DNA of 64,000 bases, from the NCBI RefSeq assembly GCF_027533845.1, contig NZ_JAPZVN010000005.1, positions 248,001 to 312,000 on the forward strand, read 5' to 3'. Under the pieces are notes generated by a model. The model saw only the letters and a list, made by a program, of their open reading frames with translations. It was not told the DNA's origin and made no database searches. The position numbers and the translations under genes are program-made. The DNA comes from Streptomyces sp. RPT161 (GTDB lineage: Bacteria; Actinomycetota; Actinomycetes; Streptomycetales; Streptomycetaceae). Positions 18,798 through 25,929 of this stretch are shown here, piece after piece (within the stretch, counting starts at the first letter, position 1; every line of letters begins with the position of its first letter).

Positions 18798-19298
18798 ATG
18801 AGCACCACCCGGCCCTTTGCGCCGGACGACCGTGATCGCAATCACGGCGACGTCCGCGAATCAGGCATGCCCGTGACGGGTACGCCGGGGTACCAGGTGC
18901 GCAGCCTCGCGCTCGCCGACGCCAGCGGCGTCGTTCCGCTCGCCCGCGACTTCACCCGTCAGGCGCTGTACGACTGGGGCTGGCTGCCCGCCGCCAACGA
19001 CGAGCGGCGGGCCAGCGCCGAGGACATCCTGCTGATCGTCTCCGAACTGGTCACCAACGCCTGTCTGCACGGCGGCGGCCCCCAGGAGCTACGGCTGCAC
19101 GGCGCCCCCAAGATGCTGCGGCTCGAGGTGTCCGACGGCAGCTCCGGCCACCCCGCGCCGCGCACCCCGCACCGGGCGGGCCGCCCCGGGGGGCACGGGA
19201 TGTTCATCGTGGAGCGGCTATGCCTGGACTGGGGCGTGGTGCGGGATCCGGCCAACCCCGGGAAAACCGTTTGGGCAGAGGTCGCCTGGCCGGGCTAG
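18798..19298 (+). CDS. prsI: Anti-sigma factor / serine kinase, HATPase_c_2 (PrsI-like)
   Basis: A 166-residue GHKL-fold protein. The N-box (IVSELVTNACLHGGG) and the G-box (GGHGMFIVERL) for ATP are present, so kinase activity toward the STAS partner is expected. The first 35 residues are a charged, probably disordered extension. In partner switching this protein sequesters the sigma factor until the dephosphorylated STAS protein removes it. Its last 4 bp overlap the 3' end of the convergent DUF6114 gene. The symbol is by context. Confidence 0.83.
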   Translation: MSTTRPFAPDDRDRNHGDVRESGMPVTGTPGYQVRSLALADASGVVPLARDFTRQALYDWGWLPAANDERRASAEDILLIVSELVTNACLHGGGPQELRLHGAPKMLRLEVSDGSSGHPAPRTPHRAGRPGGHGMFIVERLCLDWGVVRDPANPGKTVWAEVAWPG

Positions 19299-20287
19299 GG
19301 CCCGGTCGGCCGTGCCCGGGCGTGCAGCGTCAGCCCCGCGGCCGTGATCATGTCGGAGGTGACCAGCGCCTGGTCGGCCTCCACCTGGGTCAGGTAGACG
19401 AACGGCGGGACGATCGGCGGGACCGGCAGCCGGTCCGGGGTGAACGTCAGGCACACCACGCCTTCGAGGCAGCCGCTGAACCGGGTCAGGTAGAGGGTCA
19501 CATCGCCGGTGAGGTCCAACCGGTCGGCGCCGAGCGCCAGTTCGGGACCGTTGTCGCGGGTGGTGAGCCGATAGTCGGTCAACGAGGCCGCGCGCATCCG
19601 CAGCACCATCACCTTCCGCGGCCCCGCCGCGGTGAGCACCTCGCTGACCCCGGCGATGGTGAACCCCTCCGGCGCGAACCGCGTCGTGGTCACCGTCGGC
19701 GGCGTGCTCGGTGCCGGAACGCCCGCGAACCGGGGCGTAGCGGACGCCGCACGGGATGACTCCCCGGAACCTGGCACCGGCGCGGTCACCAGACCCGCCA
19801 GCAGTACGAACGGCAGCGCGACCGCGAGCGTACGGCCGGGCGGACGTCCCGGCGGCAGCGGGCCGCGCGGCCGAGGGGTCCATGCGAACCCCATCGCGCT
19901 ACCGCCGATGCCGAGCGCCATCCCCACCACGAACCCGCCCAGGTTGGTGGCCGCGAACGACAGCACCGACAGGATCAGCGCGTTGACGCTCACATAGTGC
20001 CGTGCCTGCGGAGTGAACCACAGGAAGAGTCCGGCGACCGCCAGCGCCAGTCCGATCCCGATCGCCGCCAGACCGCCGACCCCCAGGCTCACCAGCACAC
20101 TCAGCGGCGCCAGCGGGACGGCCATGATCTCCGCGCCGCCGAGGATCAGCAGCAGACCGGCCCAGAAGGGCCGGGTCCGCCGCCATCCCCGCAACGCCGC
20201 CCGCCGTCGCGCCAGCCACGGCGGCGCCGAGCCGACCACCAACTCCCGCAGCGCCGCCCGCCGCACCGCCAGGCGGTTCAGAAGCAC
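19295..20287 (-). CDS. DUF6114-type membrane protein
   Basis: A 330-residue protein with a GTG start that overlaps the DUF6230 stop by 10 bp, so the pair is translationally coupled. The N-terminal half has three to four helices (about 40-62, 65-90, 100-125) and another near 150-170. The C-terminal half (about 190-330) is a soluble beta-rich domain with a Cys pair in GCLEGVVCLTF, presumably outside the membrane. The coupling of a DUF6230 secreted protein with a DUF6114 membrane protein is a recurring Streptomyces arrangement of unknown role. It lies next to a TetR gene and a surface-protein operon. Confidence 0.75.
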   Translation of the reverse strand: MLLNRLAVRRAALRELVVGSAPPWLARRRAALRGWRRTRPFWAGLLLILGGAEIMAVPLAPLSVLVSLGVGGLAAIGIGLALAVAGLFLWFTPQARHYVSVNALILSVLSFAATNLGGFVVGMALGIGGSAMGFAWTPRPRGPLPPGRPPGRTLAVALPFVLLAGLVTAPVPGSGESSRAASATPRFAGVPAPSTPPTVTTTRFAPEGFTIAGVSEVLTAAGPRKVMVLRMRAASLTDYRLTTRDNGPELALGADRLDLTGDVTLYLTRFSGCLEGVVCLTFTPDRLPVPPIVPPFVYLTQVEADQALVTSDMITAAGLTLHARARPTGP

Positions 20288-20889
20288 TTCGGGCCGCCCA
20301 GGCTGACGTTCACCCTCAGCCCCCTGAGCCTGAAGTTCCCGCCGGTCGCCGACCAGGCGTGGGACCGAACCCCGGCGACGCTGATGTCACCGGCCTGGAG
20401 CCCGAACCTGCCCGGTTCGCCATGGACGCCCGGCACCTGGTCGAGCGACGAGGCGTCCCGGCCGATCTGCGCGGTACCGAACCGGGCGTCGCCCACCAGG
20501 TCCGTACCGTCGATGATCAGTCTGCTGGCGGTGACGTCGCCCGCGTCGCCGCCCGCGGTGAGCTTGAAGACCACCGTGCCGACGGGGGTCCTGACGCCGA
20601 CCGCCTGGCAGATGTCGCTCAACGTGGCGTCACCGAGGCCCAGTAGGGCCACCGGATGGCCCTTTCCGTCGGTGGAGTGGTCGGTCTGCACGAAGCTGGC
20701 CAGTCCCTGACTGGTGAGCTTCCCCGAGGAGACCTGGAAGCTGGTGCCGGAGACCGCGAAGGAGGCGGCCAGCGCCCCCTGGGCCATTCCGGCGGCGAGC
20801 GCGCCGACCGCGAGGACCGCGGGTAACGCGGCAACCGCCGCCTTCCTCCAGGCCGTTGAGCCTTCCGGCATGTGCCGCTGTGCGCCCAT
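20278..20889 (-). CDS. DUF6230-type secreted protein
   Basis: A 203-residue protein whose ATG at 20889 follows CGGAGGAACC; an upstream in-frame ATG at 20925 lacks a site. A basic N terminus (STAWRKA) and hydrophobic stretch (about 14-36) form a signal peptide or anchor. The remainder is a beta-rich domain with a single internal Cys (SDICQAV) and a C-terminal GGPKCF, suggesting one disulfide. It is transcribed with the DUF6114 gene and divergent from the TetR gene across a clear pseudo-palindrome. Function unknown. Confidence 0.75.
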   Translation of the reverse strand: MGAQRHMPEGSTAWRKAAVAALPAVLAVGALAAGMAQGALAASFAVSGTSFQVSSGKLTSQGLASFVQTDHSTDGKGHPVALLGLGDATLSDICQAVGVRTPVGTVVFKLTAGGDAGDVTASRLIIDGTDLVGDARFGTAQIGRDASSLDQVPGVHGEPGRFGLQAGDISVAGVRSHAWSATGGNFRLRGLRVNVSLGGPKCF

Positions 20890-20950
20890 GTGGTTCCTCC
20901 GTCGCGTCGGAAGACCCTCTGCCATACTGCGGATGACCCGCGGCAGTTGG

Positions 20951-20980
20951 AGAGTAGGGCGGAATTTGAATAATAGTCAA
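20951..20980 (-). promoter_or_regulatory. Promoter of the DUF6230-DUF6114 pair with overlapping operator
   Basis: On the minus strand TTGACT (20980-20975) and TACTCT (20956-20951) are 18 bp apart. The -35 overlaps the pseudo-palindrome TTGAATAATAGTCAA (20966-20980), symmetric at 12 of 14 paired positions. This is the natural site for the divergent TetR protein. Confidence 0.55.
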
Positions 20981-21001
20981 CGGTGCGGACGGCGGTCTTC
21001 C

Positions 21002-21619
21002 GTGACCGCCCGCGATACCGAACGGTCCCGGGCCCGGCGCGCCGAACTCATCGCCATCGGCCGCAGGTTGTTCGCGGACACCTCGTACGACGCGCTGTCC
21101 ATGGACGACATCGCCCGGCACGCCGATGTGGCCAAGGGGCTGATCTACTACTACTTCAAGAACAAGCGCGGCTACTACCTGGCGATCATCGAGGAGTCGG
21201 TGGCCGAACTGGTGGTCAGGGCGGACAGCGACACCGGGCTGCCGCCCGCCGAGCGGGTGCGCCGCACCGTCGACGGCTATCTGCGCTACGCCCAGCACCA
21301 CCAGGCCGCGTACCGCACCATCGTCACCGGAGGCGTCGGCTTCGACGCCGAGGTGCACGCCATCCGCGACGGGGTGCGGGAGGCGATCCTGACCGCGATC
21401 GCCCACGGGGCGTGGGGACATGGGCGGATCCCGCTGGTGGCCCGGCTGGCGCTGATCGGCTGGATGTCGGCGGTGGAGGGCGTCACCCTCGACTGGCTGG
21501 CCCACCAGGAACTGCCCCGGGAGACGGTGCGCGCGCTGCTGGTGCGCATGTTGGGGGACACGCTGCGCGCCATCGAGGACTTCGAGCCCGGGTGCCCGGC
21601 GCCGGTGGCGGGCGGCTGA
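21002..21619 (+). CDS. TetR/AcrR-family transcriptional regulator
   Basis: A 205-residue repressor. The N-terminal DNA-binding domain (about 8-60) contains LFADTSYDALSMDDIARHAD followed by KGLIYYYFKNKRGYYLAI, the classic TetR recognition helix and its YYYF motif. The ligand-binding C terminus is not diagnostic. The GTG at 21002 is chosen because the conserved domain starts at once; a TTG at 20966 would add 12 residues and lie inside the operator. It is divergent from the DUF6230 gene and in line with the surface operon, so it may control both. Confidence 0.85.
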   Translation: MTARDTERSRARRAELIAIGRRLFADTSYDALSMDDIARHADVAKGLIYYYFKNKRGYYLAIIEESVAELVVRADSDTGLPPAERVRRTVDGYLRYAQHHQAAYRTIVTGGVGFDAEVHAIRDGVREAILTAIAHGAWGHGRIPLVARLALIGWMSAVEGVTLDWLAHQELPRETVRALLVRMLGDTLRAIEDFEPGCPAPVAGG

Positions 21620-21710
21620 GTCCGGGCGGTGGCGCCCGATCCCGGCGCGGCGGCATGAGCGAACCCCCTTCCCTTGGCAGGAGCCCCGGCGTACCGTCGG
21701 ATCCCCGAAT

Positions 21711-21725
21711 CTGATGTATCGTCAG
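21711..21725 (+). promoter_or_regulatory. Inverted-repeat operator candidate upstream of the surface-protein operon
   Basis: CTGATGTATCGTCAG is an imperfect palindrome (CTGA/TCAG outer arms plus an inner G/C pair) 27 bp before the first start codon of the operon. It is unlike the TTGA-type palindrome at 20966, so a different regulator may act here. Confidence 0.4.
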
Positions 21726-21752
21726 TAACTTTTCGGCCGAAGGGAGTTGGCG

Positions 21753-22466
21753 ATGTCGTACGCCGCGAGCGGGACCGCGGTCCGGGGCGGAGCGCTCGCC
21801 CTGGCCGCGACGGTGGTGGTGGCGGTCGCGCTGGGCACCGCCCCGGCCGCGTACGCCACGACGGTCCCCGTGGACTACCAGTGCCAGACCCCGATCGGCA
21901 ACAAGGGCGCCGTCTCGCCCATCGACATCAAGGCCGCGCGCAGCGGCTCGGACTACAAGCTCACCATGTCCTTCGAGAAGGGCGTCTCGTCCAGCCCCAT
22001 CGAACTCGGCAAGGGCGCGATGAACCCCAGTGCCGTCATCAAGCTCGGCGGGGCCGACTCGGGCACGGTCAACGTCTCGGGGCCACCCAACGACGCGCCG
22101 ATCCCCGCCAACACGCCGATAAAGATCAACGATCTGACCGGTACGTACACCCCGCACGCCGGCGGCAAGGTCACCTTCACCGCGGGCACCCTCACCATCA
22201 AGGCGCTCGGGACCACCACGACGTGTACCGCGAGCAACAACCCGGGACCCTCGCTCACCCTCGATGTCACCGCGGCGGGCGGATCCGGCGGTTCCGGCGG
22301 CTCGGGCTCCGCGTCCGGTTCCGCCTCCGGCTCGGGTTCCGGCGGGCAGTTGCCGCAGACCGGTCCGGACGACTCCGCGGTCGCACTGGGCACCTTCGGC
22401 GGCACCGTGCTGCTGCTCGGCGCGGGTGGCGTGCTGTGGCTGACCCGGAGGAACCAGCCGCGCTAG
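21753..22466 (+). CDS. LPxTG-type sortase-anchored surface protein with novel beta domain
   Basis: A 237-residue protein. Residues 1-36 are a signal peptide ending AYA. Residues 38-172 form a domain bounded by two Cys (44 and 158), beginning VDYQCQTPIGNKG and ending TTTTCTASN. Residues 176-198 are a Gly/Ser linker. LPQTG lies at 200-204, a hydrophobic helix at 210-230 and a basic tail RRNQPR last: a complete sortase cell-wall sorting signal. The same domain recurs twice in the fourth gene of the operon. It resembles Streptomyces DUF6801-type domains, but I am unsure. The ATG at 21753 follows AAGGGAG. No sortase gene lies nearby, so a housekeeping sortase must act. Confidence 0.85.
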   Translation: MSYAASGTAVRGGALALAATVVVAVALGTAPAAYATTVPVDYQCQTPIGNKGAVSPIDIKAARSGSDYKLTMSFEKGVSSSPIELGKGAMNPSAVIKLGGADSGTVNVSGPPNDAPIPANTPIKINDLTGTYTPHAGGKVTFTAGTLTIKALGTTTTCTASNNPGPSLTLDVTAAGGSGGSGGSGSASGSASGSGSGGQLPQTGPDDSAVALGTFGGTVLLLGAGGVLWLTRRNQPR

Positions 22467-22494
22467 GCCTGGTACGGCGGAAGGAGTGCGGCCC

Positions 22495-23418
22495 ATGGCG
22501 TCCCCCAGCCCGTCTCCCGAGTCCCCGGCCACGGCGCCGCGGGGCCTCGGTGCCGTCATCGCCGTGCTGCTGGCGTGCGCCGCCCTCGGCGGATGGACCG
22601 CGGCGCCCGCGGGCGACCGCCCGTACTTCTACCTGGAGACCGGGCCGGGAACGGTCGCCCGGGACACCGTGTCGGTGGCCAACCCCTCTGACCGGCCGGG
22701 GCGGTTCACGCTCTACGGTGTCGACGCGCGCCTCACCGCGCACGGCGGCTTCGCGGTGCGCGACGCCGCCGACAGCACCGACTCCGGCACCTGGACGCGG
22801 TTCGCCTCGTCCTCGGTCCAGGTGCCGGCCAGGACCCGCGCCGACATACCGTTCACCATCACGGTGCCGGGCACCGCGCCACCCGGTGACCATCCCGCTG
22901 CCATCGTCATCGAGGACGGCACCGGCAGGCGCACCATCGTGCCGGTGCGTCTGCGGGTCACCGGCCGCGCCCTGGCCGCGCTCGGCGTTGAGGACGTGAC
23001 CGTGGCCCGCACCGCGCACGGCACCGAGATCCGCTACGTCGTGGTCAACCGCGGCAACACCCCGCTGACCCCGAGCGTCGCGGTACGCGCCGACGGGCCG
23101 CTGGGCACGACACTGCGCCGCCCGGCGCGCTCACTGGCCGTACTCCCGCCCGGCCGCCGGGTCCAACTGGCCGAGCCCTGGCCGCACCCCCCGGCACTGG
23201 ACCGCGACCGGATCCGGGTGACGGCCACCGCGGGCGGCACCACGGCGGTGGGCACCGCCAGCTACGCCACCGTGCCCTGGGCGCTGCTCGGCGGCGTGTG
23301 CGGGGCGGGCGGATGCGCCGCCGCGGCACTCCTGATGCGCCGCCGGGGCGCGCACGGATGCGACGGCGGCGGTCAACAGGGCGACGGCGCACGGGAACTG
23401 GCGGGAGCGACGACATGA
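22495..23418 (+). CDS. DUF916-type (WxL-interacting-like) membrane protein
   Basis: A 307-residue protein with an N-terminal signal segment (about 15-38), two Ig-like beta domains and one C-terminal helix (about 262-282) followed by Arg residues. The first domain starts YFYLETGPGTVARDTVSVAN and carries GRFTLYGVDA. This is the pattern of DUF916, the peptidoglycan-binding domain of proteins that accompany WxL surface proteins in Firmicutes. The second (about 165-250) resembles a CARDB/alpha-galactosidase NEW3-like fold. AAGGAG precedes the ATG at 22495, 28 bp after the previous stop. Its stop overlaps the next start (ATGA). Confidence 0.75.
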   Translation: MASPSPSPESPATAPRGLGAVIAVLLACAALGGWTAAPAGDRPYFYLETGPGTVARDTVSVANPSDRPGRFTLYGVDARLTAHGGFAVRDAADSTDSGTWTRFASSSVQVPARTRADIPFTITVPGTAPPGDHPAAIVIEDGTGRRTIVPVRLRVTGRALAALGVEDVTVARTAHGTEIRYVVVNRGNTPLTPSVAVRADGPLGTTLRRPARSLAVLPPGRRVQLAEPWPHPPALDRDRIRVTATAGGTTAVGTASYATVPWALLGGVCGAGGCAAAALLMRRRGAHGCDGGGQQGDGARELAGATT

Positions 23419-24452
23419 CACGGCGGAACCGGTGCGCGGCGGCCGTACTCGCGCTACTGCTGCCGCTCCTCGTGCTGGCCGCGCCCGGCCCGGCGACCGC
23501 CGACGGCGCGACCGTACGGCTCTCCGCCCAACAGGCGGGCGCGGGCGGCACGATCACCGTGACGGGGACCGGGTGGCGGCCCAGCTCCCTGCTGACGATG
23601 CTGATCTGCGGCCAGAACGCGATCGGCGGCACCAACTCCTGTGCCAACGCCACCGGGAGAGCGGTTACGACGAACGCGTCCGGCGCCTTCAGCGAGCGGC
23701 TCCCGGTCGCCGAACCGCCCAAGCCGTGCCCCTGTGTGGTGCATGTCGCCACAGTGGTGGGCGATCCGGTCATCGTCGACGCGGCGTTCAGTGTGGCAGG
23801 GCACCCCGTGGCGCCGCTGCCGCCGGACACCGGGGGCGGGCGGTTGGCCGCGCTCGCCGCCCGGCTGGACGGCAGCAGCGGCCTGCTCACCTGGTTCGGC
23901 GCCCCCGCCCAGCGCCGACTCGTGCTCACCGTGGGCAACATGGGCTCCGACCCGGCCAAGGACCCGGTCTTCAAGGTCGGCCTCTCACACGGCGTCTACG
24001 CCCCGCAGTGGCAGGACCAGCGATGGCAGGGCACCGTGAACCCCGGCGCGAAGGCGCAGGTCAGCCTGCCGGTGGAGCTGGCCGCCGGGGCGCACGGCGA
24101 GTACCGGGTGACGCTGGAGTACGGCGGCAAGGTGCTGGTCGAGCAGCCGTGGAGGGTTTCGCGGCCGTGGGGCGTGACGCTGTTCTGGACCCTGCTGTTC
24201 GTCGTCGTACCGGCCGGGGTGTTCCGGATCGGCATGGCGGTCGTCGACCGTCTGCGCCCTCCGACGGCCACCCGGCGACCTGCTCCGGTCCGCCCCCGCA
24301 CCCGCCGCGGCACCGACCCGGACCCCGTGCCCGCCACGTCGTACCGCCCGGCAGGCCTTCCGTGGTTCGCCCCCGACAACCGTCCGGGGGACCGCGGCGC
24401 ACCCTCCGCACCGTCGACGGATGACCACCCCACTGCGAAGGGAAGCACGTGA
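23415..24452 (+). CDS. Ig-like (neocarzinostatin-fold-like) single-pass membrane protein
   Basis: A 345-residue protein. A signal peptide (1-29, ending ATADG) leads into a beta domain (30-130) with ITVTGTGWRPSSLL and four Cys (65, 76, 105, 107). This resembles neocarzinostatin-type/IPT folds common in Streptomyces secreted proteins. A second beta domain (about 145-247) carries LVLTVGNMGSDPA and PVELAAGAHGEYRVTLEYGG. One membrane helix (253-272) and a basic, Pro-rich cytoplasmic tail (280-345) follow. It overlaps both neighbours by 4 bp, so it is coupled to them. Function unknown; topology suggests a membrane-bound partner of the sortase substrates. Confidence 0.75.
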   Translation: MTRRNRCAAAVLALLLPLLVLAAPGPATADGATVRLSAQQAGAGGTITVTGTGWRPSSLLTMLICGQNAIGGTNSCANATGRAVTTNASGAFSERLPVAEPPKPCPCVVHVATVVGDPVIVDAAFSVAGHPVAPLPPDTGGGRLAALAARLDGSSGLLTWFGAPAQRRLVLTVGNMGSDPAKDPVFKVGLSHGVYAPQWQDQRWQGTVNPGAKAQVSLPVELAAGAHGEYRVTLEYGGKVLVEQPWRVSRPWGVTLFWTLLFVVVPAGVFRIGMAVVDRLRPPTATRRPAPVRPRTRRGTDPDPVPATSYRPAGLPWFAPDNRPGDRGAPSAPSTDDHPTAKGST

Positions 24453-25867
24453 TACGTACCCGAACACGGCCACCCGCGAGCCGCACCGCCGGCGCGGTCT
24501 GCGCCGCGCTGCTGCTCGGCGGGGCGTCCCTGGTCTGGGCCGCGGGACCGGCCCACGCCGCCGAGTCGGACTTCGCCACCCAGTGCGTACCACCGGCGAT
24601 CTCCGGCCTGCCGCCGGTCAACGGCACCACCAAGGCCGACATCACCGCACCGGCCACGGCCGCCGTCGGCGACGAGGTCACCGTGGTGTGGAAGACGCTC
24701 CAGGCGGCGTCCAACAACCCCGGCATCATCGACCTCGGCAAGGACACCGTGCAGCCGAGCGGGAACCTGACGGTCGGTGGCGCGCAGACCGGCACCCTGG
24801 CGGTCCAGGGGCCGCGCTCCAACCCGCCGATCCCCAAGAACAGCCCCATGGTGCTGTCCGACATGACCGGCAAGCTCAAGCTCACCGCGCCCGGGGACGT
24901 GACGCTCACCCCCGCCGACTACGACATCAACGTCAGCCAGCCGATCTCCACGGACACCAAGTGCAAGGCGACGGCCACCGTGCCGCCCGCCGTCACCATC
25001 AAGGTCACGGCGGGCGGCGGCACTTCGGGCGGTGGCACTTCGGGCGGCACCAGTAGTGGCGGTACGAGCGGTTCCGGAGGAACGGGCGGCACCGGCGGAA
25101 CCAGCGGTTCCGGGGGTACCACCAGCGGCGGCACGAGCGGTTCCGGCGGAACCAGCAGCGGCGGGACCACCGGAGGCTCCGGCGGCGGAACCTCCTTCAC
25201 CGGCAAGCCTGTTGACGTCGACTACCAGTGCGTGACCCCGATCGGCAACAAGAGCGCGGTCTCCCCGGTACAGGTCAACGCCACCAAGAGCGGCGGCGAC
25301 TACGGCCTGACCGTGCACTTCGGCAAGAGCGTGATGAACAGCCCGGCCGACATCCCGGCCAACTCCGTCAAGCCGTCGATGAAGGTGACGGTGGGCGGCG
25401 CGGACCACGGCGCGGTCCCGGTCGCGGGACCGACCAATCCGCAGCCCATCAAGGCCGGTGACCCCATCGCCATCCCCGACCTGACCGGCACCTACAAGCC
25501 GGGCGCCACCGGCAAGTCCACGCTCACCCCGGGCGTGCTGACCGTCAACGCGCTGGGCACCACGACCACCTGCACCCCGGCGAAGGACCCGGGCGTCTCG
25601 CTGACCCTGGACACCTCCGGCCAGCCGGGCGGCACCAGTGGCGGCGGCACCACCGGAGGCACCGGCGGCACCTCGGCCGGTACCGGCGGCACCGGTGACA
25701 CCAGCGGTGCCGGGAGCGCCTCCGGTTCGGGTTCCTCCGGCAGCCTCGCGGCGACCGGTGCCGGTGACATCGGCGCGCTGCACGCCCTGGCGCTGGTGGC
25801 GGGCACCGTCATCCTGCTGGGCTGCGCGGTCTTCGCCTTCACCCCGTGGCGCAGGCTGCGCCGGTGA
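24449..25867 (+). CDS. Two-domain sortase-anchored surface protein (LAATG signal)
   Basis: A 472-residue protein: signal peptide (1-38, ending AHA), domain A (about 40-188), a 60-residue Gly/Ser/Thr linker, domain B (about 252-390), a second Gly-rich linker and then LAATG (433-437), a hydrophobic helix and a basic tail. Domain B closely matches the domain of the first gene (VDYQC.TPIGNK, DLTGTY, NALGTTTTCT). Domain A is a divergent copy with the same Cys-to-Cys frame and the IPKNSP/DMTGKL equivalents. LAxTG is the motif recognised by class E sortases of Streptomyces, while the first gene carries LPQTG. The GTG start overlaps the preceding stop. It is the last gene of the operon. Confidence 0.85.
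   Translation: MIRTRTRPPASRTAGAVCAALLLGGASLVWAAGPAHAAESDFATQCVPPAISGLPPVNGTTKADITAPATAAVGDEVTVVWKTLQAASNNPGIIDLGKDTVQPSGNLTVGGAQTGTLAVQGPRSNPPIPKNSPMVLSDMTGKLKLTAPGDVTLTPADYDINVSQPISTDTKCKATATVPPAVTIKVTAGGGTSGGGTSGGTSSGGTSGSGGTGGTGGTSGSGGTTSGGTSGSGGTSSGGTTGGSGGGTSFTGKPVDVDYQCVTPIGNKSAVSPVQVNATKSGGDYGLTVHFGKSVMNSPADIPANSVKPSMKVTVGGADHGAVPVAGPTNPQPIKAGDPIAIPDLTGTYKPGATGKSTLTPGVLTVNALGTTTTCTPAKDPGVSLTLDTSGQPGGTSGGGTTGGTGGTSAGTGGTGDTSGAGSASGSGSSGSLAATGAGDIGALHALALVAGTVILLGCAVFAFTPWRRLRR
25018..25197 (+). repeat. In-frame Gly/Ser/Thr linker repeat
   Basis: Degenerate short repeats encode GGTSGSGG-type units between domains A and B of the surface protein. They stay in frame throughout, which indicates a flexible spacer and not a non-coding array. 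Confidence 0.8.
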
Positions 25868-25873
25868 ACATGT

Positions 25874-25909
25874 GAGAGGCCCCCGGGACACAGGTCCCGG
25901 GGGCCTCTC
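25874..25909. terminator. Bidirectional hairpin terminator
   Basis: A perfect 15-bp stem (25874-25888 with 25895-25909) and a 6-nt loop, between the surface operon and the convergent transporter gene. Confidence 0.8.
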
Positions 25910-25929
25910 GGCACGTGCTCAGCGGTGCC

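Noticed and set aside
24680-24715. Trp-x-Leu-like motif (WKTL) in the surface protein, suggesting a WxL domain
   Set aside because: A WxL domain needs two such motifs in a longer C-terminal domain of 160-190 residues. The hit lies in the middle of domain A and its spacing (W-x-x-L) is wrong.
25018-25197. Short tandem repeats resembling a CRISPR-like or satellite array
   Set aside because: The repeats stay in the reading frame, encode a Gly/Ser/Thr linker, vary in length and have no unique spacers.
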